Origin: Termitomyces sp. T153
Taxonomy: Eukaryota > Basidiomycota > Agaricomycetes > Agaricales > Lyophyllaceae
Reading direction: 5' to 3'
DNA length: 64,000 nucleotides
Assembly (NCBI GenBank): GCA_018296165.2
Contig: JACKQL020000006.1
Span: 1,178,001 to 1,242,000, forward strand
Positions 10,623-21,404 of the stretch are shown one piece after another. Under the pieces are notes generated by a model. The model was not told the DNA's origin, searched no databases, and was given only the letters and a program-made list of their open reading frames with translations. The translations under genes were made by a program, and so were the position numbers. The stretch's first letter is position 1, and every line of letters begins with the position of its first letter.

Positions 10623-12095
10623 GAGCACAACATTGGGAACCCTGTCAGGGCCCGGTGCTTTGAAGGGGGGTAGTTTGTGTATCGCAGCATGAATGTGCAT
10701 GTGCGTGAAGAACTTAATACCTGGCAGTGGCTTGGAGTATATGGTGGGGGGCGTGGAGGTAGACTGGGGGGGCAGGGGAAAAAATGACTCAGCTAGTATT
10801 CCTGCCTTGTTGGCATTGTTCTCCACCAAACCCAGTACACCTTGTGTTATAGTTTTGAGCTCAGGTACCCTGTTGCAAGACAGGTCTGAGGGTTCCCAAA
10901 TAGCATATTTGTTGGCGATGTAAATTTGCTGGGCGTCAATTTCTTCTAGCCAATTGGTCCAGTGTTCCTCCCTGGACCTCTTGATGCAATCAGCCATGTC
11001 CTTGGACAGGCGTGCTGCTTCAGCCCTGGCCAGGTGATCCTCAATGTCCCAAAACCTGTATGCAAGGTTGTTAGCATGTCGCCTCTGGGCCTTTAGCCTT
11101 TCAAGGTCTTTGTTCCACCAATACTTGGAGAATGGGCATGGCATTTTCATCGGAACAATCTCGTCAGTGTTAGACACCTCAAGTATGATGGCCATGAGGT
11201 TGTCGACCTTGCTCTTGAACTCTGCTTCTGTGGCAATGAGCTTTGCTGGTGAGCGGAGGGCAAGTTTCTCAGTGAGGACCTTGTTGAACTTGTCCCAGTC
11301 GGCCAGGCAGAAGTCCCTTGAGGGGGGCAACATTGCTCTGGGGAGTGGGAGCTCAAGCTCTGTGACTATTGGGAGGTGGTCAGTAATGGGGGGACGGAGA
11401 CTGGGAGAAACTGTGCAGGAGATGAGAGGGTCAAATTCGCCAAGCGTCCTCCAGACGTTATCAGGGCGAGTCCACCAGCCTGCAGTGGTCTGAAGGGTTG
11501 GCATCTCCAGAGGGAGTGCCAGGTCCATGTCATGGTCCTTGAGCAGCTCAAGGAGTGGCCAGATGTTGTCCTCAGATGAATTGAGGTGGTGGTTGTCAGG
11601 CGATTCCCAAAGGGGATGATGCCTATTAAGGTCCCCCATCCAAACCATGTGGTCAGTGGCAGGGGAATAGAATGTGTGAAGAGAAGAAGAGAGGAATGAT
11701 GAGAGGGCCGTCAGCACCTTGTTGTGCGTGCAGTTGTTATAGACGTTGAACACTGCTAGGTTCCCAAAGTTGCCCTTGAGGCAAATCACAGTAATATCCA
11801 TGGAGCGTGCTGGCAGAGTCAAGTACATGTCTGTGGAGACATTAGTGTTAATGAGGATGACAGATCAAGAGCAAGAGCTCCCATCGCAGCAGTGGTCTCT
11901 AGGATAGACCACTCTCCAGTGGCTGGAGGCTTTAGTGTTGCCCAGATGGTTGAGATATGGCTCTTGAATAGCAAGCATATCCCAATCCTCAGGGCGTGCT
12001 GTGTTCAGCATCGTGGCCTGCGCAATGTCAGATTTCTGGACATTTTGCTGCCAGATGCATAGCTTCTTGGGAGATGCTGGTGCTTGCCTATTCAT
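10623..12095 (-). pseudogene. LINE1 ORF2, endonuclease and start of reverse transcriptase
   Basis: The frame begins near ATG 12095 with KLCIWQQNVQKS (the N-x-N-style start of an AP endonuclease) and DMLAIQEPYL, which carries the catalytic Glu. A frame break near 11830-11865 follows. The second block has WMGDLNRHHPLWE (GDxNRHH box) and ITDHLPIVTEL (the S/T-D-H catalytic box). Downstream come a helical linker and the first RT block LPPFKAPGPDRVPN, where the LARD interrupts. The endonuclease would nick target DNA to start reverse transcription. Catalytic residues look intact here, unlike in the RT half. Confidence 0.85.
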
Positions 12096-12368
12096 TGGGA
12101 ATGGGTGAGGGCAGGATCAACCACTTGGTGCAAGACTGGGGCCTTGGGCTGGTTGTGGCCCAGGAAGGCATTGAGGGTACTAAAGCCCTTGTGGCTGGGC
12201 ACTTTCCAGCTGGGTCTAGAGGGGCCAGTGCCCTCAGTGGGGCCAGTAATGCTGGAGGTAGCAGGGGTTGGTTGGGTGTCCAGTGCTGGTTTGGGGGTTG
12301 GGGGACAGGGGCGTGGTGGAGGTGGCATGACAGATCTCTTTGGGGGGGCTTTGGCCCAGGTAGTTGGG

Positions 12369-13923
12369 TCACCCATTGGGAAGAATGGCATGTGTTCTCA
12401 GGGAATCATTTGTCAGTTTCCTTGCTCTTCCTCTGAAAGATTGGGCATGCCTGGGACAGGCTAGCATGAGTCGACTCAGTCCCACATGATACGCACCTGT
12501 GCCTGATGGCCTCGCAACTCTGTTTGTCATGCCCGGTGCCAGTGCACATCGCACAGCGTTTGGCATTTTTGCAGTTGATTCAAATGTGGCCATATTCCTG
12601 GCATTTGTTACATTGGATGGGCTTCTTGAGGTCCTTGCGGGTGATGACCTGACCACCAGAGACGAAGATATGACACCTCAGGAGTTCATTTGCCACATTT
12701 GCTGAGCTGCAGGTGATCTTCAGCGAGGCCACCGCTTGGTTCTTGCTGTGTCTGTTGGTTGCTTTGAGCCAGGAGGCCAAGGTGATGGAGCCCGGTTCAA
12801 GGCCGTTTTCATCTTTGACGGTGCGCAGGTGTTCCTGTTTGCTGGGGTCAAATTGGCCATGGCATGGAACAAAGTGGGCTATAAGGTTGTAAGCCTTTGG
12901 CTTTACCTTTGCCGAGTGGCCAAAGTTGGCTGTGACTATGTCCCACATTTTGTTTGTGCTGTAGCCATGGAACCTGTAGGCAGCATCAGTGGTGGCAAAC
13001 TCGAGGATGTATGCACCACGCTCTGAGTAACTCAGCCCCAGGACCAATGTTTTCCACATCGTGCTCTTGAGCATCTCGCCGTCTTCCATGGTGTCCATTG
13101 CTGTGTCTGCATGGTTGACTTCACCTAGGTGATGATTCAGTTTGTCACAAAGGGCAGAGCTACTGGTGGTGGAGCGGTCCTTCAGGGCAGACTCATCAGC
13201 CAGGTCTATCTCAACAAGGACCATTCTCGTGTCGCGTAGGATGCGTTGCTGGAGTCTGGTATCTGCCGCCGATGCTATTGGGTTGAAGGCAGGTGGTGGG
13301 AGTGGCAAAGCGGTCTGTTTCTGGGTGGGGGTGGAGGCTGCAATAGCTGCCCAGGTGGGGTGAGCTGGATGCTCAGCAGGTGCACCGATTGTCATGGGAG
13401 CAGACAGCACAATGGTGTCCAGCAACAATGATACTTCTGTGAGGTGCTCTGTTGCCTTGTTGAGGGCTTGGAGTGCCTCTGCCTGTCTGGTGTCTGCCGC
13501 TGCTGTGAAGTCTGCCAAAGAGTTAAGTCTGTTGGCTGCAGACTCGATTCGACTAAGTGCCTTGGATGCCACAAGGTTGGCGAGGGTGTCAGAGATGTGG
13601 TCAGAGATAGCATTGTCTAGTAGAAGCACTGCCACCATAGTAGCGTTTCTCAGTTCAGATGGTTTTTTCAAGGTCAGGGCCGCCGAGAGCAGGATGTGCA
13701 CCAACTTCTTGCAGTTATAGGGTTTGGACGCTAGAATCCAGCCTTTCTTCTCGAGCCAAGCTCGTGCATTGGACTGGGATTTGATTGGCCCTGGGTCATT
13801 GGCAAGGAGTACCCTGATGTCCATGGAACTCAGGTGCGACAAAGGTGGTAATGGGGTCCCTGTGCAGTTGGCACTGCTGGGCAAATTTTTGGCTGGGGGT
13901 TTGCCTGAACCAGACATACCCAC
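12369..13923 (-). pseudogene. LINE1 ORF1, Gag-like nucleic-acid-binding protein
   Basis: ATG 13923 opens a 447-codon frame. It has a Ser/Pro start, a helical Ala-rich region (SRIESAANRLNSLADF), a central fold with VLGLSYSERGAYILEF, and then the first knuckle CNKCQEYGHI. A TGA at about 12577 cuts it there. In the same frame beyond the stop the protein resumes INCKNAKRCAMCTGTGHD, a second knuckle, and CVSCGTESTHAS, a third. Such proteins coat LINE RNA. The arrangement (ORF1 with multiple CCHC knuckles before ORF2) is normal for Tad-like elements. The single early stop removes two of the three knuckles. Confidence 0.8.
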
Positions 13924-14083
13924 TGCTGGGGGAAGGGGGGGAAAGGGAGGGAGGGAAGCTTAGGGGTGAGCTGGAAGGCCTGAGTGTGGCCTAGCAAGGT
14001 TGGGAAAGTAAATACACTGTCTAAAGACCTAGGACTACCAGGACCCTGAGAGGGATGGTGGCAGTACAGAATCAAGAAGCATC
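13924..14083 (-). other. LINE1 5' leader
   Basis: About 160 bases between the upstream target duplication and the ORF1 start. It should hold the internal promoter; no motif is recognised. Confidence 0.6.
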
Positions 14084-14096
14084 TGTTCCATTGTTT
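14084..14096. repeat. LINE1 target-site duplication, 5' flank
   Basis: TGTTCCATTGTTT, identical to 1515-1527. The following 11 bases (14097-14107) are LINE2 sequence up to the solo LTR. Confidence 0.85.
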
Positions 14097-14107
14097 GGTG
14101 GGCTATG

Positions 14108-15123
14108 TGTTAGGTTCCACTGATGACAGGGGCTCAGCTATACTGGCAAATCCTTACTAGGTGGATACAATGTTCTGTGCTTATAACCCAGCATCCCAGG
14201 GTTGGTGCAGAGTGAAGAGACTTGTGAAGGGAAGCTAGGGGGAGTGGTCCAAGCAAGTCTAGAATGGTCCAGGGAAGTCTAAGACTAAGTATATTAGATG
14301 TCAGACCTGGGCAGGTGTCAGAAACAAGTTTGTAGGGGTGCAAATAGACTGCAGGGTAAGTGGAGGCTTCGCAAATGATGGGGGCAGAGCTGGAGTTTGA
14401 CAGGGGATCACCAAGACTTGATGGGTTCCAGGGCCAAGCAAGGAGTGAGGTCTGGAGTTGTCATAAAAAGGTTTGGGGGTCATAGCACATGTGCAGAGTT
14501 TGTACTGACATTGGAGATGAAAGGAATTTAGAGAAACAAAGGAAATATATACAGTCAAGATGAGACAGAGAAAGAAATAGATTTGAAACTAGAGATAGAA
14601 ACAGAGACAAAACAAAACACAAGACATAGAAAACCAGTAAATGCAATACCAAGACTAAAGTATGAGGAGTTACTCTACAACTTATATACCAACTACTGGG
14701 TGGCTCTGGAGGACAGTGGATATGGTGGTGGAGTTTGACGGAGCTGTGTGGAGTCAACAGGTGTCAGGTACAATCATGGAGTGGGCCACAGTGATGTTCT
14801 GATGGGATCAGCTGGGAATGCAGGCCACTCTGGGGTCATTGGAGTGCTCCAGAGTAGGTTGGGGGAATTAGAGTGGAGGGTTGGGGGTGTGTGACATGGT
14901 CAGGAATGGTGGGGGAAGTCTTGGGAGCTCAGGGAGAGTCAGAGGAGGCATCAATGGCTGCAGAGAAGGCGTCGGAGCTGATCAGGGGGCTGTTGGGGCT
15001 TGCTGGAGAATTGTCAGAGTTACCCAGAGTGGGCATGGAGGGTGGACGAGGGTTGGGGGAGTTTGGCAGGGCATTGGGGAGGACTGGAAACAATGTCAGG
15101 GGTCTAGAGAGTGGGTTGTGACA
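14108..15123 (-). mobile_element. Decayed solo LTR of the LARD family
   Basis: It begins TGTTAGGTTCC and ends GGTTGTGACA, the reverse complement of the LARD LTR ends. The target duplication CTATG is at 14103-14107 and 15124-15128. It shares the segment matching CCTAGTAAGGACT of the LARD LTR (here ATCCTTACTAGG), the TATATA region near 14690 and the self-primer 12-mer with one mismatch near 14650. Length is 1,016 bp against 1,165. Almost every CpG of the LARD LTR is TG or CA here, so it is the oldest of the three insertions of this family. Confidence 0.85.
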
Positions 15124-16165
15124 CTATGCTGCATGTGCAGCTAATGCTTTCAGTGGGCATGAATCTAGCATAGTACTCACCTGTGTAAGAGTGTCTGGTT
15201 CTGCATTGAATCAGTCTTGCAAACACTTCTCTCTGCAGGTCCTGGACATGTTTTCTTGGTCTGGTGCTTGGGGGAAGTTTGTTTGCAATTGTGAAACCTC
15301 CTATACAGGGCTGTCTTCAACCATTCTGCTCTCTATTTGCCTATTACATGTTCTTTTGTTTTCTGTTTGGCATGTGTTAGAGTTACAAATCTGCTTTGCC
15401 ACATGAGAGCCCCTTCTTTGGCTGCTTTGTCTGCTCTTTTGTTACCCTCGATATCTTTGTGTCCAGGGCACCACTGTACTGTTACCATTCCCTCTTTGTG
15501 TTCTCTGAAAAAGTTGTCAATGTAGTGTGTGAAGGACCTCATCAGTCTTTGACCAGCCACATCCTTTACTCCATATATGTTCAACACCACTGCTGCATTA
15601 TCTGCAAATAGGTATATGTTAGTTATCTGTCTGTATTTCCTGGTGATGTCAGTAGCCACCTTTGCTGCAGCCACCAGTCCCATCATTTCTGCATCATATA
15701 CTTCTGCTGAGTCTCCCAGACTGCCCTTTTGTATCAGAATTTCCCTGTTCTCAATGTAGCCAGCTATACTCCAGCTGACCATCTTGATCCTCATCTTCTA
15801 GTATCAATCCATCCAAATAAACTATTATGTTAGACTTATCTGTGTGGAGTGCTTCCATTAAATCTTTGTGTGCTTTTGCAGCTTCTTCCTTCATTGTATC
15901 TGGTGTGGTTGGGATGATTTTGAGATGACCGTTATATTGGTCTACTGTTTTCCTCCATGGTGGCTCTAGTAGTGGTGTGATGTGTTCACCTTCCATTGGG
16001 TTATATGTGGTGGCCACTATAGATTCCAGCTGCATGGGTTTGTCTCTTAGTTTTGTTGTCTGATTTCATGGGCATTGTCACAATGGCATCAGTGGGCTGG
16101 ACCTGGCTGGTGTTCCTGGTCTCCATGTGTCTGGTAGCCTGGCTAAGATTGGATGAGCCTGATTT
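15124..16165 (-). pseudogene. LINE2 ORF2, RNase H region
   Basis: Minus-strand frames give VYLDGLILEDEDQDGQLEY (start of RNase H, about 15830), then MVSWSIAGYIENREI, DAEMMGLVAAAKVA with the second acidic residue, IYLFADNAAVV and VQWCPGHKDIEGNKRADKAAKEGA, the last catalytic box. After a frame break near 15330 the tail reads REVFARLIQCRTRHSYTGEY and SCTCS, the first half of the Cys motif finished at 1514. RNase H would remove the RNA template during LINE copying. Hardly any CpG remains. The upstream side is cut by the copia element at 16165. Confidence 0.8.
16161..16165. repeat. Copia target-site duplication, left copy (GATTT)
   Basis: Matches 21405-21409 exactly. Confidence 0.9.
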
Positions 16166-16417
16166 TGTTGAGACTAGTGCCAGGACTACCTCACAACTTA
16201 GATGCTGACCCATACCAAATACTCACTCACATGACACTGGTTTATTTTCAACCGCTGGCATTTTGTATTCTTTATCTGCTGAATACAAAACGCCAGGTAT
16301 GTGTAATTACATTAACTCCAATTATTATCTGCTGAATACAAAACGCCAGTCTGATTGCTTGGGCTTAAGTCACTATAATTATAAGTCTATTTACACTGCG
16401 CACAATCAGCTGCAACA
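16166..16417 (+). repeat. Copia 5' LTR with internal hairpin
   Basis: It contains CTGGCATTTTGTATTC (16255-16270) and, after a 10-base loop, GAATACAAAACGCCAG (16281-16296), complementary except for one pair. The right arm recurs directly at 16334-16349. The 3' LTR keeps the same layout. Confidence 0.88.
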
Positions 16418-16563
16418 GGTTATGGGCCCCGGCCCACAGACTTACATTCAAGACCAGATTACCATTGCTCCGTTCTCAAATGTAGAAGCATCACCAGTGC
16501 TTGTCCTAGACTTCTCCACTCCCATGACCTTAACGTTAATCAACTCCGGCCCGTCTGCCTCAC

Positions 16564-19500
16564 ATGGATGAAACAGCCTCTCAATTGCCAATGTCAAAGC
16601 TCAGCATAATTAAATATGCAGAGTGGGAAAAGGCGATGTACGGGCGACCCATATCTGTTGGTGGATCGCGAATTGTGTCTGGACAAGAGACAGAACCAGA
16701 GGACTGAAAAGACGCAATATCGGCCCAGGCAATACAATCATACCGGCTCCGCAGTGACAGAGCCACAGGGGAAATCTACCAATGGCTCAATGAGGGGAAC
16801 AAGACACATGTCGATGACATCTGTGATGACCCAGCAGCAATGTGGCAAAAACTAAAACAAATTCATTCAAAGTCTGCGCCAAATGCATGTTTCAACTCCC
16901 TTAGTGATCTTTTCAGCATCCACCTGTGAGAGAACAAAAGTCTAACAGGACTCTGCACGTGCATTGAGAGTGCAATGCAAAGGATCAAGGCTCTCCACCC
17001 ACCAGCTGCTGTGGGTCCAGGTGGACTGACCTCACCTGGATACACACTTGACATGCTTGATGATGAACTCTCTACCATGGCTATGCTGCATGCTCTTCCT
17101 TGTGAAGACTACGCTTCATTCATTTCATCAGTCCTGCTGTTAAACGGGCTGACAAAAGAAGCAGTCCTCAAAGCCTTCCAAACCGAGGAGATACAGTGTC
17201 GTGCAGCTGAAGAAGAAGCAGAGACTGCTGCTGCTGCTGCTGCTGCTCACACCATTACGTGCTACATATGTGATGGCCCGCATAAAGTCCAAGACTGCTT
17301 GAAACTTGCCACTGCATGAGAGAATGTGAAGAAAGGTGATGCCAACACCAAATCTAAGAAGCAAGGAGGACGATGCAGAGCAAAGGCTGATGCAGCTAAA
17401 GCCACTGATACAGCCAAGGTGGAAGAGGGATGCGATGGACCTGCCATCAAAGCTGAGGCAGCTGTTTGTCAATCAACTACATCTCCCCCTTGCCCATCTG
17501 ACGTGCTGTGGAATACAGACTCTGGCGCCTTGACACATATGACACCTCATCGAGAATGGTTCCTGCCAGACTCCTTCAAATCATGGAGAGTCCCCATCTA
17601 TCTTGCAAACAACGCGGTGGTCTACTCAGCAGGAAAAGGCAATGTACTGTTCAGACCAGCTGGGAAGAATAGAGATGGGAATGCTCTCAAGGATGTCATC
17701 ATCACCAGTATTTTGTTTGTACCCAAACTAGTCAACAATCTCCTTTCCATTACTGCTCTGAGTGTGCACCAAGGCTTCACTGTTACTTTTTGTGGTCGCA
17801 AAGTTTTCTTCAACATCCAGGATAAGCCAATCTTTTCTGCCACCATAGATAAGACACTCACATCTTACCTGGATGGACATACACTTATCTCATCACCATC
17901 ACACGCTGCCAAGGTGGTCAGCACAGGACCAACATCCTCGTCTGTAATTGAGAGAAACCTACTTCACCGAAGAATGTGTCACCTGGGTGCCAGACGTCTA
18001 GAACAACTCATCACGGAAAATCTTACAGAGGATCTGAAAGTCAAGATGGGCTCATCTCTCCCAGATGTATGTGAACCATGCCTGCAAGGCAAACAGCATC
18101 GTGCCCCTTTCCCACACTTGGCAGACCATGTGACTGAGGTACTGGGTAGGGTTTTCTCAGATGTACATGGACCGATGCCTGTGGGAGGGCACCAAACCAA
18201 TGACAAATGGTGGTGCACTTTCATCAATGATGGTATGCGATGGGCAGAGACTTATGTCATGCAACGTAAAAGTGATGTGTTCAAGGCGTTTAAATCCTTC
18301 AAGGCCCTTGTTGAATGACAAACTGGCATGAAAATTAAATGCCTGCACCATGATAAAGGCGGAGAATATATTTCAAATGAATTCCTCACATTCTGTCAAA
18401 ATGACAGCATACATCTCGAGTTCACCAATACAGCTTCGCCACAGCAAAACGGTGTAGCTGAACGGCTCAATAGAACTATTCAAGAAGCTGTAACATGCAT
18501 GCTGGCTGAAGCAAAGCTTCCAGAGAGCTTCTGGATCTATGCCCTCGGCGTGTACAGACATGTCCATAACCGCACCACTATGTCTGCACTCACAGCCAAT
18601 GGAACACCGTTTGAAGCTTATAAGCACAAGAAACCCCATGTCGGTCACTTACATGTGTTTGGCTGTGCTGCCTATGTACTCATTGGACATAATAAGCGTT
18701 GTGGATTGCAGGGACACACAGTCTCCAGGATTTTCATTGGCTACCCAGACAATTATGTAGGGTGGCACATTTACATTCCAAGTACAAAGAAAATAGTCAT
18801 ATCTCACAATGTCATATTTGACGAAACCTGTTTTCCTGGGCTTTCACTATCAAATGCATCACATGCACCGAGCATTAGCATGTTTAGTGACCTCAAAGAC
18901 TACTCGCCATATAACTCTGACAATGCCATCATTCTCCAAACAGAGCCAACATCATCAGCAGACATATCAGCCAGCGACAGCTGTGTCTTTAATGATGGCA
19001 AGCCACTCACTGATATAGAATCTGATGCTGCAGAATCGGTGGGAGCAAGAGCTGAAGGACTACCATCATCATCACACCATGACAGCTCGGTGGGAGCTGG
19101 ACCTCCAGCACAGATGTGACCATCACGTCAACCCAAGCCCTTGCTGCCACCGCGTGAACCAAGCCAACATACATGCTTTCCAGCACGCAACATCAATGCC
19201 AGATACTGGGATGCCATGCACAGACAGCAAAATAAAGAATTGCCGCTTATTCAAGAACCGCCTCCACCACTGCCACCATCACCCTATCCTGAGGAGCTGG
19301 TAGAGCAGCCCCTATGGCACATCAATGTAGGGGACGCTAATGCACACAACAAACGAGAAGTGGCCTTCAATCTAAATGTAGAGTCAGATGAAGCACTAAT
19401 GCTTGCTGGTTGTGCTTATGTTGAACACGGTGCAGACTTTGGTGGGTATGAGGCTGTCAGTGTGAATTCAGCCACAGCGTATAAAGTTGGCGCACATGAT

Positions 19501-21195
19501 GTGAATCCCAGGTCATATAAAGAAGCAATGGCTAGCGAGAATGCATCAGAATGGTATAAAGCAATGTGCGAAGAGATGAACTTGCTCAAGGACAGTGGCA
19601 CATGACAACCAGTATACCTTCCTGCTGGATGTCGCGCCATTGGCTCTTGCTGGGTTTTTAAAGTCAAGCATCTTCCAGATGGTGCCATTGATTGTTTTAA
19701 AGCACGCCTTGTTGCCCAAGGTTTCAGTCAGCATCCTGGGGTCAACTTTGATGAGACATATGCCCCAACAGCTTGTTGGGCTGCTGTCCGTACTGTCCTC
19801 ACATTGGCAGCAGCCAAGGACATGCACCTCGAGTCAATAGACATCTCCTCTGCCTTCTTGCATGGAATTGTGGATGCCAAATTATACATGAAGTTCCCTG
19901 AGGGCTTTCCAGAGGATGTACTGTCAGATGTTGAGCATAAACCTGGTGATGGTGAGCCTTGTGCAAAGTTGCAAAAGGGTCTTTACGGCCTGAAGCAAGG
20001 CGCAAACTTATGGCACAAACGCATGCATGACGTCTTCCTCCAGCTGGGATTCACCTGCATCACGTCTGACCCCTGCATTTACGTCTACATTCGTGATGGT
20101 GTACGCATCATTGTGCCCATCCATGTTGACGATATGATGCTTGCTTCAAAGTCTAAACCTGCAATCCTCAAGGTTATCACAGAACTATGCAAGTTCTTTA
20201 AATTGTGCCATCTTGGACCAACAACTGGTTTGCTAGGCATGGTAGTTACTTGTGACCACCCTAATTGTAAGCTCTGGATTGACCAAAGAGCTTATGCCAT
20301 TGAAGTTCTATCCTGATTCAATATGCTTGATTGCAAGGCAGTTTCAACCCCACTTGAACAAGGAATGCGGCTCTCTAAAATGGATGCACCAGCCACACCT
20401 GAGGACTTCAAGGCCATGCGCAATGTTCCTTACATCCAGGCTACTGGAGCACTGCTCTATTTAGCAATGTGCACTCGCCCGGACATTGCTTTTGCAGTTG
20501 GCGTTCTCTGCAAGTTCAATGCGTGCCCAGGTCCAAAGCATTGGCGAGCGGTTAAACACCTCATGCGGTACATTCGCAGCACACTTGACTACAAGATAGA
20601 GTACTCTGCCAAAGCCGCTGCTATGCCACCATCCCCCTATGCTGCATTTACTGATGCTGACCATGGCGGTAACCTCGATAACGGTCGCTCTACAACTGGC
20701 TCCATCCTACTCATAGCCGGTGGGGCCATCAGTTGGATTTCAAAGCAACAAACCCTAGTTGCTCTCTCCTCCACCGAAGCCAAATTTGTTGCTGCTAGTG
20801 AGACCGGAAGGGAGCTTTGTTGGCTCTGCAACTTCCTCAGTGACATTGGGTCCCCGCAATCAATGCCCATGACCCTTAACATGGATAACCAGTCTGCTAT
20901 CTCGGTCTCTAAGCAGCCCGAGCACATGGGTCACTTAAAACACCTTGACTGGCACTGGTTCTGGCTACAACAAGCTGCCTACAATGGGAAACTGAAACCA
21001 GTTTATATTCCTACTGCGGACATGGTTGCCGATCTACTGACAAAGAGCCTTCCCCACGTAACCACTGACAGGCTCAGATGTGGCATGGGTCTGGTCAGGG
21101 AGTTTTCTAGGGCCGACCTCAGTGACGTTGTGGGCACTCCGTCAGGTGGGAGTGTTGAGACTAGTGCCAGGACTACCTCACAACTTAGATGCTGA
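16564..21195 (+). pseudogene. Copia Gag-Pol polyprotein, single frame with seven in-frame TGA
   Basis: The frame starts at ATG 16564 (MDETASQLPMSKLS). Gag leads to a CCHC knuckle CYICDGPHKVQDC (17261-17300) and protease LWNTDSGALTHM (17509). Integrase has the HHCC zinc site (HRRMCHLGARR, CEPCLQGKQH) and the D-D-E residues in FSDVHGP, NTASPQQNGVAE and AERLNR. RT carries VDDMMLASK (about 20129) and RNase H carries AAFTDADHGGN and LSSTEAKFVAA. Stops, all TGA, are at 16705, 16927, 17317, 18316, 19117, 19603 and 20314. Neighbouring residues suggest Arg (CGA) at most and Trp (TGG) at one or two, as in SGT*QPVYLP where W is usual. Other expected Arg are Cys or His, as in GCRAIGSCWVFK. No frameshift occurs. 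Confidence 0.9.
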
Positions 21196-21404
21196 CCCAT
21201 ACCAAATACTCACTCACATGACACTGGTTTATTTTCAACCGCTGGCATTTTGTATTCTTTATCTGCTGAATACAAAACGCCAGGTATGTGTAATTACATT
21301 AACTCCAATTATTATCTGCTAAATACAAAACGCCAGTCTGATTGCTTGGGCTTAAGTCACTATAATTATAAGTCTATTTACACTGTGCACAATCAGCTGC
21401 AACA
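21153..21404 (+). repeat. Copia 3' LTR
   Basis: Same 252-bp length as the 5' LTR, with two differences. Followed by the GATTT duplication and LINE2 sequence. Confidence 0.93.

Larger units (their letters stand above)
1528..14083 (-). mobile_element. LINE1: full-length Tad-like LINE inserted in LINE2
   Basis: Subtracting the LARD it carries (4508-10622 plus a 5-bp duplication), LINE1 is about 6.4 kb, a normal full length for this class. Minus-strand order is a short 5' leader (14083-13924), ORF1 with Cys knuckles (13923-about 12370), then ORF2 with AP-like endonuclease, reverse transcriptase, RNase H and Cys-rich tail (about 12095-1902), a 3' region, and a poly(A) tail. It has a 13-bp target duplication in LINE2. 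Both ORFs are broken by stops and frameshifts, and the RT active site is destroyed. CpG is kept near the 3' end (1.55-2.5 kb) and becomes rare further in. Confidence 0.85.
16166..21404 (+). mobile_element. Ty1/copia LTR retrotransposon, near-complete, seven TGA stops
   Basis: Two 252-bp LTRs (16166-16417, 21153-21404) begin TGTTGAGAC and end GCAACA. They differ at two positions (C/T near 16399 and G/A near 16335 of the left copy). The 5-bp target duplication is GATTT. GGTTATGGGCCC follows the left LTR in the primer-site position, and AGGTGGGAG precedes the right LTR as the polypurine tract. One 1,543-codon frame covers gag, protease, integrase, RT and RNase H with no indel. It sits in LINE2 ORF2. 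High LTR identity says young; the stops say silenced. Confidence 0.93.

Noticed and set aside
16564..21195. TGA recoded as an amino acid in the copia polyprotein
   Set aside because: Contexts point to both Arg and Trp at different TGA codons, and host genes here end with TGA (for example 46631-46633). Deamination explains both.
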